Assembly: GCA_963834965.1 (NCBI GenBank) | Contig: CAWIEI010000033.1 | Span: 62,001 to 126,000, forward strand | DNA: 64,000 nucleotides | Origin: Fodinibacter sp963834965 | GTDB taxonomy: Bacteria > Actinomycetota > Actinomycetes > Actinomycetales > Dermatophilaceae | Reading direction: 5' to 3' | Part shown: positions 24,663 to 32,451 of the stretch, in pieces | Layout of the letters: the number at the start of each line of letters is the position of its first letter | How positions within the stretch are numbered: the stretch's first letter is position 1 | Notes under the pieces: generated by a model | The model's database searches: none | What the model was told of the DNA's origin: nothing | What the model saw: only the letters and a program-made list of their open reading frames with translations | Program-made: the position numbers and the translations under genes

Positions 24663-25754
24663 GTGACCCCGAGCCGTCAAACTCCCCCGGGCCGCCGGCC
24701 CACGCTGCGCGACGTCGCACGTCGGGCGGGCGTCTCGACGTCGACGGCATCCCTCGTGTTCAGCGGCAAGGGTCCGGTGGCGACGGCCACCGCCGAGCGG
24801 GTGCGCACCGCGGCCAGCGACCTGGCGTACGCCGGGCCCGACCCGCTGGCCACCTCACTGCGGCAGGGCCGGGTCGGCACTGTGGCGGTCGTGGTCGAGG
24901 GGCCGCTGCGCTACGCCTTCCACGACCCGTTCGCCCTGGCGGTGCTCGACGGCCTGGCCGAGGAGCTCGACGCGGCCGGCCGCTCGATGCTGCTCGTCGC
25001 CCAGCCGGTCGAGGACCCCGAGCGGGCGCTCGCCCAGCTCTCGACCCAGGCCGTCGACGCCGCGGTGTTCCCGCTGTGCGGCGACCGCGACAACCCCGTG
25101 CTCGAGCACCTGCTCGCCCGCGGCATCCCGCTCGTGGGCAGCGGCGCGCCGGTGCACCCGCGCGTCGCGCAGGTGCTCACCGACGAGTTCGCGGCGATGC
25201 GGCTCACCACGCGCCATGTGATCGGGCTCGGCCACACCCGGCTCGCCCACCTGTCGATGCCGCTGCGTCCCGGCTCCCCCACCGGCCGGGTCACCGACGT
25301 GGAGGTGGCGAGTGCGTCCTACCCGGATGCCGCGGGCCGGCTCGCCGGGTTCCGCTCCCTCGCCGGCGCCGACGCCCCGGTGGTCCAGGCCAAGGACCTT
25401 GGCGTCGAGGCGGGTGCCGCCGCCGCCCGGCTGCTCCTCGACGTGCCGGCGCAGCAGCGGCCCACCGCCGTCGTGGCACAGGCCGACCTCCTCGCGGCCG
25501 GGGTGGTGCGCACCGCGCTGACCCTGGGGCTGCGGGTGCCGGAGGACCTCAGCGTCACCGGCTTCGACGGCGTCGAGCTCCCGTGGCTCGACCACGTGCT
25601 CACCACGGTCGAGCAGCCCGGCGCCGACAAGGGGCGCGCGCTGGGACGGCTCGTGCGCCGGGCCCTCGAGGGCGCCCCGATCGGCGACGAGCCCTTCCCG
25701 GTGCGGCTGAGGGTCGGGACGACCACGTCGTCCCCACCCTCGGCCACGTCCTGA
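24663..25754 (+). CDS. LacI-family transcriptional regulator
   Basis: A 363-residue regulator. The N-terminal helix-turn-helix is clear (LRDVARRAGVSTSTASLVFS), though the hinge-helix region is divergent (ATSLRQGRVGTV). A periplasmic-binding-like sugar domain follows, ending with LSVTGFDGVELPWLDHVLTT, the usual LacI C-terminal signature. GTG at 24663 (or 24654) is the start, with a possible -10 TATTGT at 24650. A nearly leaderless message is possible. The effector is probably a sugar. Confidence 0.9.
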   Translation: MTPSRQTPPGRRPTLRDVARRAGVSTSTASLVFSGKGPVATATAERVRTAASDLAYAGPDPLATSLRQGRVGTVAVVVEGPLRYAFHDPFALAVLDGLAEELDAAGRSMLLVAQPVEDPERALAQLSTQAVDAAVFPLCGDRDNPVLEHLLARGIPLVGSGAPVHPRVAQVLTDEFAAMRLTTRHVIGLGHTRLAHLSMPLRPGSPTGRVTDVEVASASYPDAAGRLAGFRSLAGADAPVVQAKDLGVEAGAAAARLLLDVPAQQRPTAVVAQADLLAAGVVRTALTLGLRVPEDLSVTGFDGVELPWLDHVLTTVEQPGADKGRALGRLVRRALEGAPIGDEPFPVRLRVGTTTSSPPSATS

Positions 25755-25770
25755 GCGACCTGCGCCCGGG

Positions 25771-27552
25771 TCAGCCGCGGTGGGCCGTCGGGGCCTTGTG
25801 AGCGCTGGGGATGCTGCGCCCGCCCGGGACGGTGCGCCTACCCACGGTGGCGGTGGGTGAGCCGAGGCTCGACGAGGTCGTGCCGGCCGGCACGGTGGCC
25901 TGGCTCGGGTAGAGGTCGAGGGTGCCGGCCGCATCGAAGAGCACGTTCATCGACCCGGACCTGTTGAAGATGTTGAAGGTGAGCTTCGAGCCGACGCTGG
26001 TGAACGCCAGCGGTGCGTAGGTCGACACCGCGCGGACGAGACCGGGGCTGACGTTGAGGTTGCTGACGGTGGGCAGCGGGTTCTCCCCGCTGAACACGGT
26101 GAGGTACGTCGACACGGTGGGAGTGATGCCGGTGGTGTTGCCGACGAGGTAGGCCGTGTCCGACGACGTCACGTTCGTGGCGTCGACGGTGCGCCGCTGG
26201 TTCCCCCCGAAGGCACCGGAGAGCCCGATGGCCTTGCGGGTGTCGAGGATCCGGACCGGGGCGTTGGGGCTGGTCAGTGGCCTGAAGCGCAGGCCGGCGG
26301 AGTCGTCGGCCACGTAGTAGCCCACGAGGTCGACGAGCATGTGCACGGTGCCACTGCCCACGTTCGCGACGCGGAAGCCGGTCTGGTCCGGCCCCCAGAA
26401 CTGCGGTTTCGCCGGGTCGAAGTGGCCCGCGGGCACGACGACCATGTTCGGCGCGGTGATGCCCTTGCCGTAGTTGACCGCCGAGGCGAGCGGCTTGGAG
26501 ACGGCGCCCCCGGCCCACGCCGTGAACACGCCGGAACTGGTGGCCGCAGTGGCCGTGATGGTGACCGCGTACGCCCTGACGGTGGCGGCCTCCTCCGGCG
26601 TGGCCCAGGTGTCGGTGAGGTCGAGGTACTCACCACTGCCGAACGGCAGGTTGCCGTTGTCGGGATCCTTGCGGCTGTCGTAGAGCCGGACCCCGTCGCC
26701 GTCGGCGGTGGAGCGGAACTGCGAGCCCATGCCCCTGCCCGCGCGCACCGTGTCGTCCTTCGCATACCAGCCGAGCACGTCGACGATCGCATGGGCGCGC
26801 CCGCCGTAGTTGTAGAGCTTGATCTTGCCGTCGGCCCCGACCGGCAGGGTGACCATGTTGGCGCCCGTCCAGCCGCTCGGGAAGTTGATCGAGGAGGTCG
26901 TCGGCCGTGCCTTGCCGCTCGGGTAGGTGGTGAAGTAGCCGTTCGACGTGGTGGACACCGCAGTGAGGTTGAAGACGACCGCGGACACCCCAGTGCTGGG
27001 GATACCGCTGCGGTTCGTGATCTGCACATCGGTCGTCGACCCAGCGGCGAGCGGCGCCCCGGTCTTGGTCGGGCCACGGGTGTCGAGGAACCGGGTGGGC
27101 GTGGCTAGCCCGTAGTAGGTGCCGGTGGCGTCGGGCACGCCGGTGCCGCTCAGCGCGACGAGCAGGGTGGCGCTCGGCGACGTGGTCTCGATGTTGAGGG
27201 TGGCCTGGCGCAGCCCGGCGGCGAACGGGTTGAACGCCATCGTCACGGTGCACGTCTGCTCGGCGGCGAGCGTGTCGGTACAGGTGCGGGAGACGAACGA
27301 GTAGTCGTCGGCCTGGTCCTGAGCCCCGTTGACCGGTGTCAGGAACGGCAGGGCGGCGCTGAAGGTGACCGGCCCGCCGGTGGCGGTGACCACCACGGCC
27401 TGTTGCGAGGTGCCGTAGACGGGCACGTTGCCGAAGTCCAGGCTCGGCGCGGTGGCGTCCGAGGCCAGTGCCGCGGCGGAGGACGCCCCGACCACGGAGG
27501 CGGCGAGGAGCACCGCGGCCCCCAGCACGGACGTAATCGCTCGACGACTCAT
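25771..27552 (-). CDS. large secreted protein: anchor-D-like domain plus three LDTR repeats
   Basis: A 593-residue exported protein. A signal peptide (about 1-32, ending ASSAAALA) is followed by an immunoglobulin-like choice-of-anchor-D domain (about 33-140) with one Cys pair. Three beta-rich repeats follow, each opening with a variant of PTRFLDTR (FLDTRG, LYDSRKD, ILDTRK) and, in the first two, ending in DVLGWY or DLVGYY. Such repeats are common in actinobacterial surface proteins of unknown function. No cell-wall or membrane anchor is visible, so it may be released. ATG at 27552 has GGGAGG upstream. It converges on lacI with 16 bases between stops. Confidence 0.75.
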   Translation of the reverse strand: MSRRAITSVLGAAVLLAASVVGASSAAALASDATAPSLDFGNVPVYGTSQQAVVVTATGGPVTFSAALPFLTPVNGAQDQADDYSFVSRTCTDTLAAEQTCTVTMAFNPFAAGLRQATLNIETTSPSATLLVALSGTGVPDATGTYYGLATPTRFLDTRGPTKTGAPLAAGSTTDVQITNRSGIPSTGVSAVVFNLTAVSTTSNGYFTTYPSGKARPTTSSINFPSGWTGANMVTLPVGADGKIKLYNYGGRAHAIVDVLGWYAKDDTVRAGRGMGSQFRSTADGDGVRLYDSRKDPDNGNLPFGSGEYLDLTDTWATPEEAATVRAYAVTITATAATSSGVFTAWAGGAVSKPLASAVNYGKGITAPNMVVVPAGHFDPAKPQFWGPDQTGFRVANVGSGTVHMLVDLVGYYVADDSAGLRFRPLTSPNAPVRILDTRKAIGLSGAFGGNQRRTVDATNVTSSDTAYLVGNTTGITPTVSTYLTVFSGENPLPTVSNLNVSPGLVRAVSTYAPLAFTSVGSKLTFNIFNRSGSMNVLFDAAGTLDLYPSQATVPAGTTSSSLGSPTATVGRRTVPGGRSIPSAHKAPTAHRG

Positions 27553-27739
27553 CGGGGGCCTCCCAGGGCCAGCAGCGCCGTCCCTCGGCGTGGGCTCACG
27601 ATAGGTCAGCGAACGCTCCACTGACTAGGAAATCGTGGGGTAACCCCTGGTGCTGGCCACAGGTAGCCCTCAGATGCGTCAGACCTGAGCGGCGGGAACC
27701 TCGTCGGCAGGCGCCTCGTCGGCGGAGGCGGCGGCGTCG

Positions 27740-29071
27740 TCACCGGCCTCGTCGGACCCGTGGTCGTGGTCGTGGTATGTCATGCGAGTGGTCGTGGGTC
27801 TGGTCTCCCGCCACCAGCGCGTCGAGGTCGACCGCGACTCCGGCGGTGTCGGTGACCGTCGCCTTGTCGAGCACGGCGGCGAGCGCCTTGCGACGCGCGA
27901 CCTCCTGCACGATCGAGGGGATCTGCCCCTGCTGGTCGATGGTCTGGGCGAACTCGTTGGGGTCCATGCCGTACTGCTGCGCGCTCATCACGAGGTACTC
28001 GATGAGCTCGGGCTGCTCCACCCGCACCTCGAGCTTCTCGGCGATCGCGTCGAGCAGGAACTGCGCCTTGAGCGCCTTGCGGGTGCTCTCGTCGACCTCG
28101 GCGCGGTGCTCGTCGTCGTCGAGGCGGTTCTCACCCTCGAGGTGCTGGTGCACCTCGGCCTCGACGATGCCGTCGGGCACGGGCACGTCGACGGTCTCGA
28201 GGAGGTGCTCGAGCACCCTGTCGCGGGCCTGGATGCCCTGCTCGTACTTCTTGGCCTGCTCGGCCTGCGTGGTGACGTCGGCGCGCAGCTCGTCGAGGGT
28301 GTCGAACTCGGAGGCCAGCTGGGCGAAGTCGTCGTCGAGGGCCGGCAGCTCGCGGACCTTGACCGACTGCACGGTGACGGTGCACTCGGCGTCGTCGCCC
28401 TCGTGGTCGCCACCGGCCAGCGGTGCGGTGAAGGTCGTGGTCTCGCCGGCGCTCATGCCGAGCAGCGCCTCGTCCATGCCGTCGAGCATGTTGCCGCTGC
28501 CGACCTCGTACGAGACGCCGGTGACCGAGTCGATCTCCTCGTCGGCGATGGCCGCGGACAGGTCGATGGAGACGAAGTCGCCGTCCTCGACCGCGCGCTC
28601 GACTCCCACCAGCGAGCCGAAGCGCTCCCGCAGCGCGGTGAGGCGCTCGTCGACGTCGTCGTCGGAGGCCTTGACCTCGTCGACCTCGACGGCGATGCCC
28701 TCGAGGTCGGGCAGCTCGATCGTCGGGCGCACGTCGGTCTCGACGGTGAACTCGAGGTCCTGGCCGTCCTCGAGCGGCACGGCGGTGACGTCGACCTCGG
28801 GCTGGCCGATGGCGCGGATGTCCTCGGCCTCGGCGGCCTGGGCGAAGAAGACGGGCAGGGCCTCATTGACGGCCTCCTGCACCACGGCCCCGCGGCCGAC
28901 GCGCTGGTCGATGATCCGGCTCGGGACCTTGCCCTTGCGGAAGCCCGGGATCTGCACCTGGGCGCCGATCGTCTTGTACGCCTGGTCGAGCATCGGCTTC
29001 AGCTCCGCGAACGGGACCTCCACCACGAGCTTGACCCGGGTCGGGCTGATGGTCTCGACGGCACTCTTCAC
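27740..29071 (-). CDS. tig: trigger factor, C-terminal tail disrupted by a one-base frameshift
   Basis: Ribosome-associated chaperone and prolyl isomerase. The N-terminal ribosome-binding signature is GFRKGKVPSRIIDQRVGRG, followed by an FKBP-type domain (DGDFVSIDLS and onward) and a helical chaperone domain. GTG at 29071 has GGAG at proper spacing. In frame it ends at 27740 after HDHSHD with an Arg/Pro tail. One base skipped near 27778 restores a typical acidic His-rich tail (YHDHDHGSDEAGDDAAA...) ending at 27679. The indel sits in a His-Asp repeat tract. Trigger factor usually abuts clpP1; here about 5.6 kb separates them. Confidence 0.93.
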   Translation of the reverse strand: MKSAVETISPTRVKLVVEVPFAELKPMLDQAYKTIGAQVQIPGFRKGKVPSRIIDQRVGRGAVVQEAVNEALPVFFAQAAEAEDIRAIGQPEVDVTAVPLEDGQDLEFTVETDVRPTIELPDLEGIAVEVDEVKASDDDVDERLTALRERFGSLVGVERAVEDGDFVSIDLSAAIADEEIDSVTGVSYEVGSGNMLDGMDEALLGMSAGETTTFTAPLAGGDHEGDDAECTVTVQSVKVRELPALDDDFAQLASEFDTLDELRADVTTQAEQAKKYEQGIQARDRVLEHLLETVDVPVPDGIVEAEVHQHLEGENRLDDDEHRAEVDESTRKALKAQFLLDAIAEKLEVRVEQPELIEYLVMSAQQYGMDPNEFAQTIDQQGQIPSIVQEVARRKALAAVLDKATVTDTAGVAVDLDALVAGDQTHDHSHDIPRPRPRVRRGR

Positions 29072-29498
29072 TTCGGGCACTCCACAACCATGGGGGGAAT
29101 CGGGGGCAACTGCGCTGGGATGCCGTGCGGGCCGGCCACTGCGGACCGGCGCCTCCGGGCCGCACGCGCACACGCGGCATCCCGGATCGGCACCAAGGGA
29201 CCATGCTAGCGGCCGGGCACGGGCCGACCCAATCGCCCTCCAGCGCCCGAGCGGCGCGCCACTCACGGCGCCGATGAGGGTCCTCGACGACTCGTGGTGC
29301 ACTGTCGTGCCCGGCAAGAACGAGCGCGGCTTCCTTTCACCCCCGGCCGCAGCGCTTCGGGCGACCACGTCAGCGCCACGCCCAAGGACGCAGCCCGGTG
29401 CTGACGCACGGTGCCCGACGCACGACGCCGGATGCCGGTCGCGGACTGTCGCGACCGGCATCCGGCGTCCGTGGACGACCCGGCGGCACACTGGGCGC
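29072..29498. other. 427-bp divergent intergenic region between tig and the DUF389 gene
   Basis: No convincing gene or tRNA was found. It should hold the tig promoter, but I could not assign -10/-35 boxes. Its main feature is a perfect 20-bp inverted repeat at 29424-29469, with several further GGATGCC/GGCATCC copies nearby. Confidence 0.6.
29424..29469. repeat. perfect 20-bp inverted repeat carrying GGATGCCG
   Basis: Arms at 29424-29443 and 29450-29469 are exactly complementary around a six-base loop. It lies 29 bases before the DUF389 start and in a divergent region, so it is not in the position of a simple terminator for either neighbour. Its arms contain CCGGATGCCGG. Confidence 0.85.
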
Positions 29499-30473
29499 GT
29501 GCTGTCGCTGCGGATCTCCGTACCCGAGGGGCTCACCGACGACGTGGTCGCCGTGCTGACCGACAGCTCGGCCGTCACCGGGCTGAGCGTGCTGCGCGGC
29601 GCCTCGGTCATCCCGCCCGGCGACGTGGTGACCGCCGACCTCGCCCGTGAGGGGGCCAACCCGGTGCTCGACGCGCTGCGCGACCTCGGGGTGCACCGCG
29701 AGGGCACGGTGCGCGTCGACCCGGTCGACACCTGGCTCTCGCACCCGGCGTTCGAGGCCGAGCGCGAGGCGCCCGGGGCGAGCGCGGATGCCGTGGTGTG
29801 GGCCCAGGTCGGCAACCGGGCCTACGCCGACTCGGAGCTGAACTGGACCTACCTGTCGTTCATGGTGCTCGCCACCCTCATCGCCGGGGTCGCGATCGTG
29901 CTCGACTCCTCGATCCTGGTCATCGGCGCGATGGTGCTCGGGCCGGAGTTCGGCCCGATCGCCGCCATCGGGGTGGCCCTGGTGCTCCGTCGGACCCACC
30001 TGCTGGCGATCGCCTCGCGCACGCTCGTGCTGGGCTTCGCGGCCGGCATCGCGGCGACGTTCCTCGCCGGGCTGCTCGGGCGGGTGCTGGGCTGGGTGAC
30101 CTTCCGGGACATCGTCGGGCCGCGGCCGGGCACGGCGTTCATCTACTCGCCGGACCGGTGGACGCTCATCGTGGCCGTGATCGCCGCCGCGGCCGGGGTG
30201 CTGTCGGTGACGTCGGCGCGCACGGGTGGGCTGTCGGGGGTGTTCATCTCGGTGACCACGGTGCCGGCGGCGGGGAACATCGCGCTCGGGCTGGCGTTCG
30301 GGGCGTGGCACGAGGTGTGGGGCAGCGCGCTGCAGCTGACACTGAACCTCGTGGCGATGGCGGTCGCCGGGTGGGCCACGCTCGCCGTGCAGCAGCGGGT
30401 CTGGTCGCGCGTGCCGGCACGGCGGCGGACCCGGTTGGGTGGCCGGTCGGTGATGGGGCGGCCGCCCTACTGA
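29499..30473 (+). CDS. DUF389 membrane protein
   Basis: A 324-residue protein with a cytoplasmic alpha/beta N-terminal region (about 1-105). The DUF389 membrane region follows with about six helices, recognised by DSSILVIGAMVLGPEFGPIA and by the later SVTTVPAAGNIALG. GTG at 29499 gives MLSLRISVPEGLTDDV. Function of this family is unknown. It ends 24 bases before the tRNA-Gly gene, which lies on the opposite strand. Confidence 0.8.
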   Translation: MLSLRISVPEGLTDDVVAVLTDSSAVTGLSVLRGASVIPPGDVVTADLAREGANPVLDALRDLGVHREGTVRVDPVDTWLSHPAFEAEREAPGASADAVVWAQVGNRAYADSELNWTYLSFMVLATLIAGVAIVLDSSILVIGAMVLGPEFGPIAAIGVALVLRRTHLLAIASRTLVLGFAAGIAATFLAGLLGRVLGWVTFRDIVGPRPGTAFIYSPDRWTLIVAVIAAAAGVLSVTSARTGGLSGVFISVTTVPAAGNIALGLAFGAWHEVWGSALQLTLNLVAMAVAGWATLAVQQRVWSRVPARRRTRLGGRSVMGRPPY

Positions 30474-30496
30474 GCGGGTTCGTGCGGAGGTGGTGC

Positions 30497-30570
30497 TGGA
30501 GCGGGCGACGAGAATCGAACTCGCGTAGCCAGTTTGGAAGACTGGGGCTCTACCATTGAGCTACGCCCGC
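30497..30570 (-). tRNA. tRNA-Gly (anticodon TCC)
   Basis: On the minus strand a full 74-nt cloverleaf is readable. The acceptor arms are GCGGGCG/CGCCCGC, the D-arm GCTCAATGGTAGAGC, the anticodon loop CTTCCAA, and the T-loop GTTCGATTC. The CCA end is encoded (30497-30499). Confidence 0.96.
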
Positions 30571-30684
30571 GCACCTCGTGAGCTCGCACCCCGAGGGCAG
30601 CGCTAGCCTAGGGCCGCGCTCGCGGGATCCGAAATCCTCTCGTCGTCGATCTTCGTCGACGTGGGATGCCGGCCGCGCGGGCGG

Positions 30685-30758
30685 CGGGGTATGGCGCAGC
30701 TTGGTAGCGCGTCCGCTTTGGGAGCGGAAGGCCGCCGGTTCGAATCCGGCTACCCCGA
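30685..30758 (+). tRNA. tRNA-Pro (anticodon TGG)
   Basis: A complete cloverleaf: acceptor CGGGGTA/TACCCCG, D-arm GCGCAGCTTGGTAGCGC, anticodon stem-loop CCGCTTTGGGAGCGG, and T-arm CCGGTTCGAATCCGG. CCA is not encoded. A good terminator hairpin follows at once. An 18-base copy of the 3' end reappears about 120 bases downstream. Confidence 0.96.
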
Positions 30759-30761
30759 CGC

Positions 30762-30796
30762 AAGGCCCGTCAGGCGCGAAGCGCCTTTCGGGCCTT
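30762..30796 (+). terminator. tRNA-Pro terminator
   Basis: AAGGCCCG (30762-30769) pairs with CGGGCCTT (30789-30796), and AGGCGC with GCGCCT inside, closing on a GAA loop. It starts four bases after the tRNA 3' end. Confidence 0.85.
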
Positions 30797-30863
30797 CGTC
30801 GTGGGAGCAGGATGATGGGAGCGGGCTCGAGGCAGCGACGGAGGAGCTGGCTCGAGCCGCGGC

Positions 30864-30935
30864 TCCGGCTACCCCGACGCACGAGCAACCCCGTCAGGCG
30901 ACGAAGCGACGTGCAGGCCTGCATCGTGGGAGCAG
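30864..30935 (+). repeat. degraded duplicate of the tRNA-Pro 3' end and its terminator
   Basis: TCCGGCTACCCCGACGCA at 30864-30881 is an exact 18-base copy of 30745-30762, the 3' end of tRNA-Pro. Similarity continues as CCCGTCAGGCG..GAAGCG..GGCCT..TCGTGGGAGCAG with small insertions. This is what an attachment-site scar or a short local duplication would leave. Confidence 0.75.
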
Positions 30936-30960
30936 CTGCCGGGAGCCGGCATCGCAGCCG

Positions 30961-31253
30961 GTGATGCACCGGGCTGCGCTCCACCGCGCGAGGTGCAGCA
31001 CCACCCACAGCCGGCATCCCACCGGTGATGCACCGGGCGCGCCCCACCGCGCGAGGTGCAGCACCACCCACAGCCGGCATCCCACCGGTGATGCACCGGG
31101 CGCGCCCCACCGCGCGAGGTGCAGCACCACCCACAGCCGGCATCCCACCGGTGATGCACCGGGCGCGCCCCACCGCGCGAGGTGCAGCACCACCCACAGC
31201 CGGCATCCCACCGGTGATGCACCAGGCGCGCCCCACCGCGCTCCCTGCATCAC
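30961..31253. repeat. 63-bp tandem repeat array with GTGATGCA palindromes
   Basis: GTGATGCACC starts at 30961, 31025, 31088, 31151 and 31214, giving a period of 63 bp (64 for the first). Units share CGCGAGGTGCAGCACCACCC and GCCGGCATCCCACC and are almost identical. The last copy ends with CTCCCTGCATCACC, the reverse complement of the unit start. No gene is supported in this stretch; 30797-30960 before it holds only the tRNA-like duplicate. Confidence 0.9.
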
Positions 31254-31314
31254 CGCCCGACAGTTGTCCACAGGCCCCGAGCGGGCGCGGGCCGGATTCG
31301 GTCAGGCTGGGCCC

Positions 31315-32259
31315 ATGCCCGGACCACCTCGCCGACGCCTGTCCCGCGCCGAACGGGCGCGCATCGGCGGCGAGGTGGCCGCCGACCACGACGGTGTCGC
31401 GCACCGCAAGGACCTCCGGGCTCGGGGAGTGACCCGTGCCGACGTCCGCACCGAGGTGGCCGCCGGTCGCTGGCGCACGGAGGGCCTCCACACAGTGATC
31501 ATCGGCACCGGGGCCATGTCCGAGGAGGCACGAGGCTGGCACGCGGTGTGGGAGTCCGGGCCTGGCGCCATCCTCGACGGGGTCAGTGCCCTGCAGGCAG
31601 CCGGCCTGAAGGGGTTCACCCACACCACCATCGACGTCTCCCTGCCCCGGGCCAACCGCAGACACCACGTGAGCGGGGTGCGGGTGCGACGCCGCCAGGC
31701 CATCGGCGCGGTGGCCGGGGCGGGAGTCCCCCGGGCGCGGCCCGAGCTGGCCGCGGTGCGAGCCGCGGAGTGGGCGTCGACCGACCGCACGGCGGTGCTC
31801 ATCCTCTGCCTCGTGGTGCAGCAACGCCTCGTGCCGTCGGAGCGCCTGCTGGCGTCGTGGCGAGCGGTGCGGCAGAGCCGGCGCCGCGCCCTGCTGGACC
31901 AGGTGGTCGACGACATCTGCGACGGGGCGCACTCCCTCGGCGAGCTCGACTTCGCAGCCATGTGCCGAACGGTGGGCCTTCCGCCGCCGAGCCGACAGGT
32001 GGTGCGGACCGGCCCCGACGGACGGATCTACCTCGATGTGGCGTGGGAAGAGGTCGGGCTCGTCGTCGAGATCGACGGAGGGCAGCACGCATTGGCGCTC
32101 AGCCCGGTTGACGACGCCCTGCGCCAGAACGAGGTGACGCTGTCGGCCGACATGGTGCTTCGCATCCCGGTGCTCGGGCTCCGGCTGGAGCCCGACCCGT
32201 TCCTCGACCAGGTCGTCCGAGGATGGCTCACCCTCGTTCGGAGTCGTCGAAGCGCGTGA
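31315..32259 (+). CDS. AbiEi-like N terminus / DUF559 (Vsr-like) nuclease-fold protein
   Basis: A 314-residue protein. The N-terminal part resembles the AbiEi antitoxin-type winged helix of actinobacterial proteins (HRKDLRARGVTRADVRTEVA, then GRWRTEGLHTVIIG). The C-terminal part has a DUF559/Vsr-like restriction-endonuclease fold core: YLDVAWEEVGLVVEIDGGQH, then RQNEVTLSADMVLRIP. The Asp and Glu/Asp pair could be catalytic. No toxin partner is adjacent. The gene is bracketed by two arrays of GTGATGCA/TGCATCAC palindromes. The exact role of the family is not known to me. Confidence 0.75.
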   Translation: MPGPPRRRLSRAERARIGGEVAADHDGVAHRKDLRARGVTRADVRTEVAAGRWRTEGLHTVIIGTGAMSEEARGWHAVWESGPGAILDGVSALQAAGLKGFTHTTIDVSLPRANRRHHVSGVRVRRRQAIGAVAGAGVPRARPELAAVRAAEWASTDRTAVLILCLVVQQRLVPSERLLASWRAVRQSRRRALLDQVVDDICDGAHSLGELDFAAMCRTVGLPPPSRQVVRTGPDGRIYLDVAWEEVGLVVEIDGGQHALALSPVDDALRQNEVTLSADMVLRIPVLGLRLEPDPFLDQVVRGWLTLVRSRRSA

Positions 32260-32293
32260 CGGACAAGGCGTCGGGCGGGGCACATCGCGCCCC

Positions 32294-32435
32294 CTGCATC
32301 ACCACACCGGGGAAAGCCCACCCGCAGTGATGCACCCCGCGCGACCAAACGCGCTCCCTGCATCACCACACCGGGGAAAGCCCACCCGCGGTGATGCACC
32401 CCGCGCAACCAGACCGCCGCCCCCTGCATCACCGT
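32294..32435. repeat. second GTGATGCA/TGCATCAC palindrome array, after the DUF559 gene
   Basis: CTGCATCACC starts at 32294, 32358 and 32424, each of the first two followed by ACACCGGGGAAAGCCCACCC and then by GTGATGCACCCCGCGC. The nine-base arms TGCATCACC and GGTGATGCA face each other both ways, so several hairpins are possible. It lies between the DUF559 gene and the trmB stop. Confidence 0.85.
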
Positions 32436-32451
32436 GGGCGAAGGCCTCCGG

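Noticed and set aside
24582..24680. Longer MFS protein starting at 24680
   Set aside because: Those residues (IESIRSNRFD) are simply the translated operator palindromes; TTG at 24581 has a proper ribosome binding site.
29100..29420. Hidden gene or tRNA ending at the 29424 hairpin
   Set aside because: No tRNA T-loop, no start with ribosome binding site and no consistent codon bias was found.
30961..31253. CRISPR array
   Set aside because: The 63-bp period is repeated almost entirely, so there are no variable spacers, and no cas genes are near.
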